Shown here: one piece after another, positions 38,700 through 52,200 of the stretch
How positions within the stretch are numbered: the first letter of the stretch is position 1
Layout: every line of letters begins with the position of its first letter
Source: Synanceia verrucosa
Lineage: Eukaryota; Chordata; Actinopteri; Perciformes; Synanceiidae
DNA length: 64,000 nucleotides
Reading direction: 5' to 3'
NCBI GenBank assembly: GCA_029721515.1
Contig: CM056559.1
Span: forward strand, 11,444,501-11,508,500
Notes under the pieces: generated by a model
Seen by the model: the letters and a program-made list of their open reading frames with translations, nothing else
Databases searched by the model: none
Told to the model about the DNA's origin: nothing
Program-made: the position numbers and the translations under genes

Positions 38700-39824
38700 A
38701 AATTTTTTTTGTAAACATTTGTCATGTAATAGAGTAATGTGCAGTTTTTCTCTACAGCAGAGGAACTTTCTATGGCTTCCTTCCTCCTTTTGAAAAGTCA
38801 GAAAGGTCAACACTACCTACAATTTGGATACCAGGGATGTGAATGTAGGGTTTGGTATTACTGCTCTTAGATCTGATATAATTTAAGGTGTATTTGGTAA
38901 TCTTTGAGAGCTAGCAAGATTTGAAAGTGGCGCCTCCTTGAAACTCCACCCTACTGCTCAAAGGCTGCACTGATGTTAACTGGTTTGTCCTCTACCTTTC
39001 TCTTCTTTGCCTGTTTAGCGGGATGAGTGTCAGAAGTAATGCTGGAAGTGGTATTTTTGGCTGCATTTTCTGTCATTGTACCCTAGGAAAGTATTCTTCT
39101 AAATGGTGTGTGATGGAGGAGGGAGGGACATGGAGGCATTTGATTGGTTCTTTCCATTTGGACTGAGAGGCAGGGATTGGTCAGAGACAGTCCTGCAGCT
39201 GCCACAGAGGTCTGATTCTTTTCCTCCCTTTTTCTGAATACATAATGTATTGACTACTTTAAAGATAGAAGCACTATTTCAGAAAGTGCTTCTTAACAGG
39301 ATTATCAACTATACATTTAAAGTTATACTTTAGACTTTGTGGATGTAGCGTCCTGCATCATAACTTTCCATTTCAGTTATGCAATTGACATTATTTGACA
39401 GTAAGGTCATCATTTGTAACTGCAGATCAGCAGAGGAAATTCAATGTTCACGCTCTGGTGCATGCATCAGTGTGCTCGACCTGGCAGACCAGTCTGCGCG
39501 TGTGTGTTTATATACTCAAATTACATTGGTCAGGAAAGTAGGAGGGTTCTGCGGAGGGTAGGCTGCAGAAGTACTGTCACTGCGTACTCTTCTTTCTCGT
39601 ATTACAGGCTGTGTTATTGTGAGCAAACACTGAAAATGCGTGACGTGTGCGAACAGGGGCAAGTCAAGTTCAGGCGTGTCGGCAGCTTGGGTCAAACAGA
39701 GTCCGCACTTTAAACTACACTCGTTCTGGTGTGTTGCTATCACGTTCATGCTCATCGTTGTTGTCTGGCTGATGAGCCACTATCTGTTTCGGTAGCTGTT
39801 AAAAAGCATGTGACGGACTCAGAC
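38700..39824. other. intergenic prpf8-rilp and rilp 5' region
   Basis: 1.1 kb between same-strand genes. It contains one dispersed repeat (about 38885-38990) and, from about 39400, the probable rilp promoter and 5' UTR. No other coding frame is supported. Confidence 0.5.
38885..38990. repeat. dispersed repeat, inverted relative to 55530-55620
   Basis: The block gagagctagcaagatttgaaa followed by a segment ending in ctccaccct recurs, reverse-complemented, near 55530-55600. Two copies in opposite orientation 17 kb apart indicate a mobile or foldback element. Family not named. Confidence 0.5.
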
Positions 39825-42800
39825 ATGGAGGCACCTGAAGCACACGCGGAGACCAAAAACACTGAGGGCTGTTTTCACAGGACTTTCTCTGCCCTTACCG
39901 TGGACGATGTCTATGAAATAGCCAAACAGATCGGCACCGACGTGGAGAAAATTATCGACGGTTGTGGCAAAGACAGCGTCGTCGGTCTGGTGCCGAAAAT
40001 AGTGAAAGTGCTGGAGCTTCTGGAGAGCTTCGCGTCGAGGAACCATGCTGTGAAAGTGAAGGAAGAGGAGCTGCTCAAGACCTTCGAGACCATACAGCTG
40101 CAACAGCAGAAGAAACGTGCGGGGAAAGAAAGCGACGAGGGCAACGACAAAAATGAAATACGGGTGAGAGACTTTGAAGCTTTTAATCCTCCCAGCATTG
40201 AGCGTTGATGCCTTTTACCCTCTGTGTTGTATTAACAACATTACAAACGTGTAGTACGAAAGCACTTTTCCGTTACCACAGAAATGTAACCGTCTTGTTC
40301 GGTGGTTGTTACTTTTGTGGTGACAACTAGCTTAGTTTGACAGGTAGGGGCGGGCAGCCATTAAGTGCAGTACATGACCGTTGTCTCTGCAGTAAGTCAC
40401 TGAACACTTAAACATTATATAGACATTATTTCTCTGTATTTCTGCAGACTTGACTGGCTAGGGCCTGGGTGTTGGTGTGCTTTAGCTATCGGTTAACTGA
40501 CCAATATCAGTCCGCTAACGCTAGCCTGAGAAGCACTAGCTTTATCGTCTTGTGTCGTCATGGCAACCTCTCATGACAGTGATTTACGGTGTCGTAACTA
40601 GCTGGACTGTCAACAGTTGTAATACTTAACAATGTTTATGTGAGTTTTTCTAAATTCATCTAAAGTTTTTGGTAAGCTAAGTTATCCGACACTGCAGCTA
40701 GCTTTGACTGTTACCTACTACGTCAGCTAGCAAAAAAAGCTAGCCAGCTAATCAGTAGTGCCGCCTCTAAATGTCAGTAGTGTTATGTCAGTTAGAAAAG
40801 GCTACTCATGTTTTAATTGTAAGTGGTGGTAAAACAATAATTAGAATTGATTAAAAACACAGTAAAGACGAACTTTGAATATACTCTTTCTTAGATATCA
40901 GGGATTAACACTCAGTTCTGCCCTGGGGGCCCTAAGCAGGTTAATCCAACCATGAGTTTGGTCCACAACCTCATTCTGCAAAGTAAACAAACAGTCATGA
41001 GACTGTCAAATATTGCTTACAATTCTTGAGTTGCAATGGCGTAAAAACTGTCACAAAATAAACAAAAGCAATTGAATGTCAGTACTCCAAACTGCAAATG
41101 TTTTGTATTTTGCTTCTTAAAACTGTCCATTCCCAGTCTCTGGTTATGTTGTATTCAGTCATGCTTCAGAGTGAAATGCATGCAGGTTGAAATTGCAGGC
41201 TTTATATGGAACAAAAAAAAAACCCAAAACAAACATACAGCTGTGACATGAATAACATTACAGGAAAGCATGAGGGAAGTTGGCACTATATATCATATAT
41301 TTTCGTACCAGACATTGTACTATACGTGTTATTGTGTAACAACACACCAAAGACTCTCATTGTTGTGAGATTATTTGATTAAACATTTTATTAGACGTAT
41401 TAAAGTATTTGTTCCGGGCTGTTGAAACTTCATTGTTACCAGGTCTCCTTCTTATGAAATCTCTTCTGCTATGGCTAATACATCAGCACGTTGTTTAATT
41501 CAAAGTATCAGATCATTGTATTCAATCCTGTTGTTATAATCATCGCTGAGAAAGTAAATGAAGAGGTGCAGCTTTCAGAAGTCAGAATTTGTTTTTGTGT
41601 GTTGAAAGCATTGTAATAAAACATCTGCAATGACTTAATGATGAAATGACACACCCGTTTGGACACAATCGCTTTGGCTGAAGCCAAATTCCTACATGGT
41701 AAAGAGATTTGAACAGCTCAAAGAGCAATTGCATCAGATCTTCTTCTATTTACTATCACATATCTGAGGTTATGGTTTTATACACTCCCATCCTCTCAAG
41801 CAGGAGCTGCAGGAGAAGGAGCAGCAGTGGAGAAGGAGGTGTGAGGAGCTGCAGGTTCAGGTCCAGCAGCTCCAGGAGGACAGGGAGGAGCTGCAGAGCA
41901 GACTGAAGGGCAGCCATGCACAGGAAGGTAGGTGGCCTCAGGATTTTACCGTTACATATAAAATATACTCTGGGTTATTTAAATAACAGACAATTTGTTA
42001 AATTACTTCCAAAATACTTCATTATCTAAATAAGCAAATCAGCCATTTGGTTATGTAGTTTTCCTACTCCTGTCCAGGAATGTAAATCTGTGTGACTACT
42101 TCTCACAAAATTGCTTCTCTAACAATGACTGTGCAGCCTCAAAGCAGTTATAACCGTTAACAGTCATAAACACTGAGGCTGAAAGCAGTCAAACTGGTCA
42201 TGGCAATGTTTAGTGTGGTTATTTTGTGGTATGAAGAAGCAGAAGTTGTGACAGATGATAAAGATTTACCCTGCAAACATAAACACTGAAAAGACACAGG
42301 AAGAAAAAACTTTAAATTATCGAGTAAAAAATTGATTGACTAGAGTAGGTTTATTATAATACTTTCCTTTAATCACAAAAACAGAAAAACACATTATCCA
42401 TTACTGTGAGGCAGAGGGAGGAGTCGCTTTGCTGGCTCTTGTTCTGGTACAGGACAGGAAAAAAACTTTGTTATTTATTTGAAAAGAAGCCTGTTGGCAG
42501 ATGAATGCGATGTGATAAATGTGATTGTGGTTGGGCTCCCAGGACACACCTTATTTTTTGCTGCAGCACCTGTTTGTCTAAAGGCTCACTTCATCCAAAT
42601 CATAAAACAACCCCAAAATAACTTACCGTGAATAGCATCTATCTGTGCGATAACTTTGGTTTTGTTTGCCCAAGTTTTGACATAGTCATGTAAGAGATTG
42701 CTCCTTCCAGTCAGATACAATAGAGGTAATGAAATGGTATTTTTGGTATGTTTGCATGCTTTTGAAAATCTCTACTGCCAAATGTCTTCCCAGACTCAAG

Positions 42801-45800
42801 TTGCTCTAGATATCCCCGACCTGGCAATGAACTGTTCTCCTCTTTAATGAAAAAATACTTCTGTTTTATTTACTGTGACTTTAGACTGAAAGCTGTTCCA
42901 AATGTTTTTTTTACCTCCATAGTTTTAAGAAAACACAAGGGAGAGATAGGCTACTCTTTGTGTTTAGTGAGAATCGGGAAATTAAGCTTTAACTCTGTGT
43001 AAAACAGAAAATTGAAAGCAAGATGCAGTATCCACTGTATCCTGTTATGTGTCTGTTTTATGTTAATTATTCCACGTTTTCTTGACTTGGTTGAGTGTGT
43101 ACTATCCTCTGACCGCTGTCTATATGGTTTAATTTCCTCAGAAGATGCAGAATTACTATGGTCATATTTTGTCACCATGTAATGCTAGGAATGGCTAGAA
43201 TGAAAGTGTCCAGCTTTGTTGTGTATTTGTATACCCTATATGCAGTCATCACCCTACTTTCCACATTTTCTACAGTTAATTACATAATAGATATATTATT
43301 CAACACTGCAGGTCAGTGAAGAGATATAATGTAACTATAAAATGTATTCCATACCTGAAATTATAACAAGAGCCATAGCCAGCAGTCAGAGTAAAACAAG
43401 CTTGCACATAAAGGATGTACGTTTTAGGGCCACTATTATATTTATTTGATCCTTTATGTTCATGTTTATGTGTTGCAGACCGTGTCCAGCGGCAGGAGCG
43501 AGAGGTGATGCTGAAGCTGAAGGAGGTGGTGGACAAGCAGAGAGATGAGCTGAGGGCAAAAGTCCAGGAGATATCCACCATCTCCAAAGAGGCAGAGGCG
43601 GTAAGGAGACACAAACACAAATGGCGATTCTTCTGCGCATGAACATTTTTTTTATCAAGATAAAACAGCCGTCAGCCGGCTACCTAGTTTATAGCCTTTA
43701 GAGGAAAGGCTGTTGTCTTTGCTGGAGTGAATGGCAACTATTTCACGAACACACATTTTAATATTGTATAGCTGTGTTACATACAGACATATTTACACAG
43801 CTGAGGATCAGTGAGAGGTGGCTTCACTCATGGTGTCTCACAGAGAGATATCACAAGTCTTTTCTTCCTGCAGTGGTCAAACTGTACAACAGCACTGCTC
43901 TCAGTAAGCACTCACACCATAACAGACACAATGTGCAATAAAACAGAGAGAGTGCTGCAAGTCTGCAATAATTTACTGATGTTCAATTACTGACTGTGTT
44001 TTTTGGTCTGTTACTGTTCACTTAAAATGTATGTATATATTTATATATCAGTCATGCACATCATTTTTCATTTCTCTAAGAAACTGTTGTTTACTTAATG
44101 CTTGTTACTGTTTTTACCATTTTTGATGTATTTGTTTTTCTACTCAGTCTACTGTTTACTTCTTTGTCACTGTCATTGCTTCTTATTTTGTATATAAGCC
44201 CTTATTTATGTTGTTTGCACTATAAATGCTATGCTACTGTAACACTACAAATTTCTCCATTGGTGGGAAGAATAAAGGTTTATCTTATATTAGTAGCATC
44301 AAAGAAAAGCCACATAATGTAAACTATTCCAATAAATGATCTGGAAGAGTTTGTTGAAACTGCAGAAATTATGAGTGTTTGCAAGTATCTGTGTGCGTGC
44401 TGAGGCATGTATCCCATGTGATTTCAATAGCAGCCATAACTGGGTGTGTTTGTTGATGCTTTGCTTTTGCTGACTCATCCAAAGCAGCTCATGGTCAACT
44501 GAACTAGTTTCTCTGTTTGCTCAACTGGATGCCTGGGATTTTTGTCTCATCCTTATAATGAATGCTATACTTGTATGGTTTCATTCCTTGCCCTTGCTGT
44601 CCCCCAGACTTTTGGTCCCACACATGACATTCTCATCCCATTCTCGTGTTCATGATTTCATGATTATATTGTGGTTTATATGTGTGCCTGTGCAGCTCCA
44701 GGAGCAGTTGGAGCGCTTCATGAAGATGAATGCGGAGCTGCGACACAAGCAGAACGTGCTACAGACCCAGCTGAAGAGCACCGTGGAGAGGAAGGCCGAC
44801 ATGGAGGCGGACCTGAAGGAGAAAAACAAAGAGATAGAAAACCTCCAAACACAGCTGAACAGAAGCAACAGCAACGACCATGTATACATGACTCTTGTAT
44901 ATACACCTCATTCATGTTTCATTCATGCCCCAAAATCTCTACTCCTGTGTAATAAAATGTGTTGCTTTCCTTTTTTTGAGATTTATTTATAATCTGTACT
45001 GCCTGTTCTGCAGGTCAAAATGAAAATTCACAAATTCAGCCATTTCACTGACTCTAAAATGTTCTGAACAAGAGATATAGCTTGTACTTCAGCAATAACA
45101 GCCTCTTTAAACCAACAAGACTGCTGTTGACTCTTGTCTGAGGTAATTTTGTAGTCCGTATGAACTGATGTCTCTCTGTACTCCCATCAGTCCAGTCAGA
45201 GTCAAAGAGACGACGAATACAAGAAAAAGTCGACAGTTGACCAGAAGGATCCCGATCAGCCGTGCTTCACCAAGAAGGAGGTGCGTGACATCATCTTTGA
45301 GAGGAATGAGCTCAAAACCAACCTCTTCCTGGTGCAGGAGGAGATCAGCTACTATCAGAGGTGGGTCTACTGTGTGTGTGGTTTTCCATCGAAACATGTC
45401 ACCATGTTTCAGTAAACAGTGTAAATGCATACACAGTGACTGTTGGGTATATGGGTGATTAATTTCCTTGAGATGTGGCATGAAAATGATTGTGTGTTGC
45501 CACAGGGAGATCCTGAATGAGGAGAGGTGTCCAGGTTTCCTATTAGAAGCTGTCCGCTCGGCCATCAAAAAAAAGAGGAAGCTCATCAAGGCGAAGATGC
45601 TTGGATTTCCTGTGAATGAATGCAGTAGCAGGTCTCTCTTAAACACACTCGACGCACATTGCCATCTTATGCAGAAGTAACAGGCTGCTTCGGAAATATA
45701 TGCTGAGCAGAAGGTTTTAATCACTGTTTGTTTCTTCCTGCCAGTGACGAAGAGGAGAGGAGTTCTCTGTTTGGGCAGACAGAAGTGGATGGAGCTGAAA

Positions 45801-46954
45801 TTGACGGCACTGACAAACCAGCTGAGTCACGCATTCGAAACCTGTGAGTACAACTTCGACCCACGCTGTTACGCTTACACAGCTCAGACTTGAAACAGCT
45901 ATGCTGATCTCCAAAATATCAGACATGATGTCCTCTTCTGTTTAGATGTCAGCATCTGTCCCAGCTTATGTATTTTAGAGAATATAAGTTAATTTCTTTG
46001 CATGCATGATTTACAGTGTTGGTTAAACAACCTTAATTAACTGATGTGACCTGAGAGAAAACATACAAGCAATGAAAGAAGAAATTCCCCATTAAACATC
46101 AGACTGACTCAGACACAAATAATTTATCTTGACAGGGAATCTCAGCATTATCTTAATGCCATTTGCTTGCATGGAATACAAGAACAACAAACATGAGACA
46201 AAGTAAAAAACAATTAGGCAATGAACAAACCTGATACCTTACTTTGGACTCATTGAAGTTCTACCAGTGTTGTATTTTAGAGTTCATTTACTGCATAATA
46301 ATTCAGCAAATCAACACATTTTCCTGTAAATAGATGTTTCTCACCCTTAAATGAATTCTTTTCACATGTGCATATGTTGAGATTCAGCTAACAAAAAAAG
46401 GGAGAGCTAGACCAAGAGCTAACTTGCAGGGAAGGAAATTTGATTTTCCCAGCAGCTTTGGGAAAGTACCTCTTGACTGATGATTTGATTAAGTGAAGAA
46501 TGTGTTTGAACCTTCCTGTCCAGTCAGGACTGAAAACTTCAATAACTTATAATATTTGTTTAGCCCAGAGTTTCCAAAGTAGAGAGCCTTTATTAAGAAG
46601 GATCAATCATTCAATTTCTAATAATTGAATCATTTTACACTCTAACACTTATTAAATGCAAAGCAAGAACAATAACAACACAGTAGATGTCATCTGAGAA
46701 TCAAAGCATTAGTTTTGTTTGTCCTTGCTGATGTGATCTGTCTCTCATCATCCCGGACTATATTTAGCTCTAATCCCTCACCACAGAGCTGGCCTCAGGC
46801 CTGTCTTTTCTACTCTTTCGGCTGCAGCTTCGGTTTCCTGACGCGGTCGGGCAGCGGCCGGAACCACACCGACATGAGCAACTCCGCCTCCAGCTGGGAG
46901 ATCATTGGAGACTCAGAGGCTGCTGATGAGACGGGGCAGCGACCATCCTCCTGA
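39825..46954 (+). CDS. rilp: Rab-interacting lysosomal protein
   Basis: RILP binds GTP-loaded Rab7 on late endosomes/lysosomes and recruits dynein-dynactin. Exons: 39825-40163, 41804-41927, 43479-43600, 44696-44881, 45191-45360, 45506-45631, 45745-45843, 46828-46954. They total 1293 nt, 430 aa (human 401). Exon 1 encodes an RH1 domain (about residues 15-70, TVDDVYEIAKQIG, GLVPKIVKVLELLE). Residues about 85-255 are Glu/Gln/Lys-rich coiled coil. RH2 begins near residue 282 (CFTKKEVRDIIFERNELK) and runs through AIKKKRKLIKAKMLGF. The tail is acidic/Ser-rich. The ATG at 39825 has a strong context (gacATGG). An in-frame upstream ATG at 39729 could add 32 residues, but they do not resemble the family. 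Introns 1-3 (1-1.6 kb each) hold no gene; a LINE-like tail lies near 44245-44300. Confidence 0.92.
44228..44300. repeat. LINE/SINE-like 3' tail in rilp intron 3
   Basis: Sequence 'caaatttctccattggtggg' followed by 'aagaataaaggtttatctta' resembles the 3' terminus of fish retroposons that end in a short repeat. Upstream AT-rich sequence (about 44020-44228) may be part of the same copy. Confidence 0.45.
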
Positions 46955-47542
46955 GCCCGGTACCGACCACAGAGTCACCCTCCTTCCCTCGATCCCAGCT
47001 TCTTCCTCAGCAACAGAAAATGTGGCTCAGGAAAAATATTGTGAATTTGTGAACGCAGCCCAAAAGTGTATAACGCTTTTTTATGATCGGAACTATTTTC
47101 ATTTCCATATATTTTATTCTTGCCCTAAGTCCCCTTATTTTTCCATGGAAGCCAAGTGCTAAAAAACGTACACAGAGTATATGTAGTAGTAGTAGCACCA
47201 TACGGTATGGTGTACCGCAGTATTACAAGGGATATTTTTTATCTCACTACATACACTTCATTGAGGAAAGTGGAAAATGGTTTATTACATATAGATATTT
47301 ATATAGATTTTCAAATATCTTTAACAAAACCAAAGACATTACAAAGGGGTATATTCTGAAATTAACTCTCCCTACCAGCAATAATGATTATTTATGTACA
47401 TTTGGTTCACCTGTTCCACAAGGGTGGAAGAAGTTCATTTTATATAAAACAATTACGATTTTACCACAGATGTATAATGTAACTTTTACCTCAGGCACTT
47501 AATTTTGAAGTGTGATTTGAAGCACTTTTCATGCTCATGGAC

Positions 47543-47548
47543 AATAAA
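47543..47548 (+). terminator. rilp poly(A) signal
   Basis: AATAAA about 590 bases after the rilp stop codon. Confidence 0.65.
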
Positions 47549-49211
47549 AGAGTCATATTAAGACTCACATAAAGTCATATTACCAGTTTCTTCCAGCAGT
47601 GAGTGTATTTAAGCCTTAATTTACCGCTTATATTGTTAAAAAAATATTTTCCTAATTTTCAGTCATTCTGTTTGATGCTAGTGCCATAAATGTGTGTGTG
47701 TGTGGAAGCACTTGTATTCTCCAGCCTCTGCAGATTAGGTTACTTTGAAAGGAAGCCATGAGCTTCCTTGTGGAAATAAGAAAAAGCTATTGTTTTTCGT
47801 TTCCAACATTATTAGCTGACGAGTTACCATAAAGTAACCACTTGAATGTTGGACCATGATACTACTCAGACAGTAATAGGCCAGTGGTTTATTTGTTTAG
47901 AGACTATAAACAATCTTCCAATCAGACCATGGTTTCCTGAAATACTGTTTATTTTTGTAAGCATGTTTTTTCTGACAAAACCAATTTAAAATGTAATTTG
48001 AATTTCATTGATGAAATGTGTTAACAAAAATAATTGAAAATTTGGATTTCCTGTGATACTGAGATTTCAAGATTAAATAAAAATCCATCAAACATTTTTT
48101 ATGAAAATCAAAATGAATTCATTTTCCCATAATTCAAGAATAACTAGGAACCCTGCTGGGTACTGTCAGGCCCCCACAGTGTGTCGCACCACCGCCCAAT
48201 GCACCGCCGGCTCCTGTAGTCACCATCCTTGGTGACCGCTTGCCCCTGGAGTCACTTTGTGTGTTCTGTGTCCCTTCCTGACGAGCTCCATAGCACCACC
48301 GTGGCACACAATCGCCCAAAAAAAATCACCCAAAGTCCAGAAGAGGAGTAACGCCAGAGATGTTCTATAATGTAGAGATAGACCACGCGGATCATTTTGA
48401 GTGGAGAGATCTGTAAACGGGTGCGGCATGGTGGTGTAGTGGTTAGCACTGTCGCCTCACAGCAAGAAGGTACTGGCTTTGATTCCCAGCCCGGTACCCT
48501 TCTGCGTGGATGTTCTCCACACGTCTGCGTGGGTTCTCTCCGGGTACTCCGGCTTCCTCCCACCAGCCATGTGTCTCTATGTGTCCTGTGATGAACTGGA
48601 GACTTGTCCAGGGTGTGTCGCTGCCCCCCTGGCTCTCGTCCGCTACTTGTAACATTCGGCTCAGGCCCTAAAAAGATACATAATACTAGATTCCAAAATA
48701 GTGTTGTTCACCAAAAGTCGCTGACGCAAAGCAAAAGCTCAACATGGTCATGTTTGCACTGACTTTCAAGACTTATAAGGAGGATAAAGGCATTCTCCAC
48801 TATGTCCTGGAAGACTGCCAACAATAGGTTCTGGGAAAAAGGGTGAATTGACGGGTGTTTGCATGAACCACCAGTGTGTGCGGCGAGTTTTGTGTGTTAG
48901 TGTTCGACCATCTTTAAAAAGCTCTGTGTCTGGCTGAATAGAAGGAAGTGGCTCTGACTTCCCCAGGAAATGGGAAGAGGAAACCAGGGGGCTTCAGCCT
49001 CTCTGGCTGTAGCAGAGCCACAAGACGACTCACAGAAGAGAAAGAAAGAGGGAAGGGTGGAGGGTCGACAGAAAGAGAGATACCGCCTGGTATTGTTCTC
49101 CCTCTGACTGGAAGGAGTTGAGAGTGAGAGAGAAAGAAACCTGGAACAGGTTGGACACAAAGGCGTGAGACAGAAAGATCTCTGGGTTTTGGTTTTGGAC
49201 TTTGTGTGGAG
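47549..49211. other. intergenic rilp-scarf1 with a tRNA-like SINE
   Basis: Mostly AT-rich unique sequence to about 48130, then a GC-richer repeat-derived block (48134-48660), then the scarf1 promoter and 5' UTR (about 48700-49211). Long minus-strand frames across 48252-48655 are repeat-derived, not genes. Confidence 0.5.
48421..48655 (+). repeat. tRNA-like SINE/dispersed fish repeat
   Basis: Starts 'gcggcatggtggtgtagtgg' followed by 'ttagcactgtcgcctcacag', then the familiar downstream blocks 'tgcgtgggttctctccgggt' and 'actccggcttcctccca'. This is the abundant teleost element with a tRNA-like head containing A- and B-box-like segments. The copy is truncated in the middle: the usual segment after the 'cttcctccca' block is missing. 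Confidence 0.75.
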
Positions 49212-52200
49212 ATGAAGCTTCTCTTTGGAGCTCTGAGTGCTCTGCTCTGCTGCTCGCTGTCTGCCTCACAAACACTGGATCCTGCTGGGAGGAACGTCTG
49301 CCACGATATCAGGTACCCTCACTCACTTTTTAGTGTTTTGAGTCTGACAACAAACGACACAACATGAGTACTATACCTGTGACAAATAGTAGTTATTTAT
49401 AAATGAGCTCCACCTTCTCTGGGAGTTAAAGACTGCTGGGCAGCAACCTGGTCTCAATACAGGCTATATTATATCCTTCTCTTTATCTTCCTTTTATCAG
49501 GCTATTGGCTGGTGGCCTTGATTTATCTTGGTAACATACATGTCTTTATATTCAGGGACCCCTCCACCCTGGTCTGTTGCACTGGATGGCGTCAAGATGG
49601 AAAAGAGTGCACCATACGTGAGTCTAACTATTCTAATGGATAGCAGTCTGCAGGAAGTATGTATGTGCGGCCTCCATATGTGCTTTTCATTCACTGTTGT
49701 GTGTGTGTGTGTGTGTGTTTGTGTGTGTAGCTGTGTGTGAAGGTGAGCAGGCCTGCCTGAAGGATGAGATCTGTGTGTATCCTGGAGTGTGTCGCTGCCC
49801 CCCTGGCTACTATGGAGCTCATTGTAAAACACGTGAGTTACAACAAACAACTGGAGTCAGTTTGAGCCACAGTGCAGTTAATGTTCCAGTTTTATTGTGT
49901 AAAAGTAACCATTTAGGCTCACTTAAGAATGTACTGATAATATTTTTTGTGAAATTATATCACAAAATATTTCTCCTCAATTGCATGCGACCTGAGAATT
50001 TTAACACTAAACCACAATAATATGGGTTGCTGCTGCCAAATGACAACAATTCTTGTTTAAATCTTTAATCAAGTACAAATCCCAATACAGCATACAATAT
50101 ACTGTGTTTAAATACTGCTTTACAAGTAGAAGTTCAGTTAAAACAAAAGGGGAAAAATTTCAGTCTCACCATTTAAAGGGCAAATGTCTCTTTAGTAAAC
50201 ATGGGACCCCAACTAGACCTCGCGTTTGATATAGTATTAGTCTTGTATGTAATCCCTGTGTTTGTTTGCTTGTTACCAGGATGTCCTCCAGAGTTCTGGG
50301 CTTCAGACTGTCGCCAGGTGTGTCAGTGCTACCCACACGGCCGTTGTCACCCTGTCACCGGGGAATGCACCTGCAACCACAATCGCTGGGGTCCACTGTG
50401 CCAGTACGCCTGCAAGTGCATCCGGCATGGCCGCTGCCACCCTGTCTATGGCAACTGCACCTGTGACGAGAGCTGGTGGACATCGACCTGCTCCAAGCAG
50501 TGTCAGTGCGTTAGCGAGGGGTCTGTGAGCTCTAGCTGCGACCAGCTAACAGGCCGGTGCCAGTGCCGCAGGGGCCACTGGGGACTGAAATGTCCCGCCA
50601 CCTGCAACTGCTACCTGTCGCCATGCAACCAGCGTACAGGTGTGTGTGAGTGCGAGGCACCCTGGTGGGGACCCAGCTGTGATCGGCGATGTCACTGTGA
50701 CCTGACCCACAGCAGCTGTGACCCGGCTAACGGGCAATGCCGATGCCACCCGGGGTACCAGGGAGTCTTCTGCAACCAGCCCTGTGAAGCCGGGAAGTAC
50801 GGCAGTGGCTGCAAAATGAGGTAGGTGGTCATTAATTACAGTGTGTAAATACCAGTGTGTCACTGGTGACACTTCCTCTTTTGTCTTCTGTCCTCAGCTG
50901 TGGTTACTGTAAAGACAAACAGATCTGCTCTGACACTGATGGCGCCTGTGAGGCCTGTGAGTCCGGCTGGAATGGTACACGATGCGACCGCCCGTGTCCG
51001 GCTGGTTCTTACGGCAACGGCTGCCGGGAGAAGTGTCCACGCTGCAGGAATAATGAACCATGTGACCCAAAAACTGGGAAATGTTGGAGGTGTAACCCTG
51101 GATGGACCGGACACAGGTGTGCTCACCTTGACATATTTAAGTCACGGTGAAGGTTACCAGATCATTTGTTGGTGTATGGTATTGTGTTGGTCATTGCTCT
51201 GTGTCTCCCAGGTGTGAGGAAGCCTGTTCTAACAGGACATTTGGAGAGGCCTGCAGCTTCCTCTGTAGCCCTTGTGTCCATGGTAACTGCCATCATGTGA
51301 CAGGAAGATGTGTCTGTCAGCCAGGCTTTCAAGGAGAAAAGTGAGCTTAAAACAATATTGAAACGATTTCATTCTGTGTTTTGGTTGTTACATCATGTCT
51401 GTTGTGTTATGAAAACCCAAAGGTGTCTGCAGATTGATGAGGGTCTTTATTCTTAAAGTTAAGCACATAAAACACATTTGTGTGTGCAATTGAATTGAGT
51501 GGGTGAGGCTTTATCCACATTGTTAGCTTAACAGCCCTAACTAGGCCAACTCAAAACATTAAGTCCAGGCTCCTACATGTTTCAACCTATTAGCCACTAA
51601 ACTGTTTTATTTTTATCAAACTTACATGCAATTTAACAGTTGACCTCTGAACAGCACTGCACTCAAAAACTGTTTCCATGGCATCAGACCCAGAAGACAG
51701 TCAGTGAACATGAAGAGTTTAATGCAAATTTGGGGACAAACCAAGACAGTCGTATAATTTAAGCAAATAAAAAAGTATCAGTATCCTATATGCAATTTGA
51801 GGATAGTAGGTTGAAACAGGCAAATCCTCTATTATGGTCCCTTTGATTTTCTTCTTGCAGCAATGTTTATTTGAGTAGTTGGTATATTTCATCATACACT
51901 CACTAAACTAGTGAGTGTATGATGTATGTAAAATAGTTCATGATTCAGTGTTTATCCACAGGGCCGTTGTTTGCTGTGGTGATGTAACATGACTCTGTTT
52001 TTTTCCAGCTGTAACAGCAGCTGTTCTGCCCAGCAGTTTGGCCTCAACTGTTCCTCCTCCTGTGACTGTGGTGAGGGGGTCAGCTGCGATCCAGTCACTG
52101 GTGTCTGCTCTAACAGTATGTCCATCCATCTATCCATCCATCGTTCGTCTGTCCATCCATCCAAAGTTTTAAAAAGCCTTATTACAGCATGTTGAAAATT

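Noticed and set aside
39729..39824. N-terminal 32-residue extension of rilp
   Set aside because: In frame and open, but unlike RILP family N-termini; the ATG at 39825 has the better context. Kept only as a note.
45107..45724. 205-codon minus-strand frame
   Set aside because: Antisense to rilp exons 5 and 6; shadow of a real gene.
48134..48655. Several minus-strand frames
   Set aside because: Translations of a SINE and adjacent repeat.
51893..51923. CRISPR-like or rho-independent terminator reading of the hairpin
   Set aside because: The window is a vertebrate nuclear genome; neither applies.
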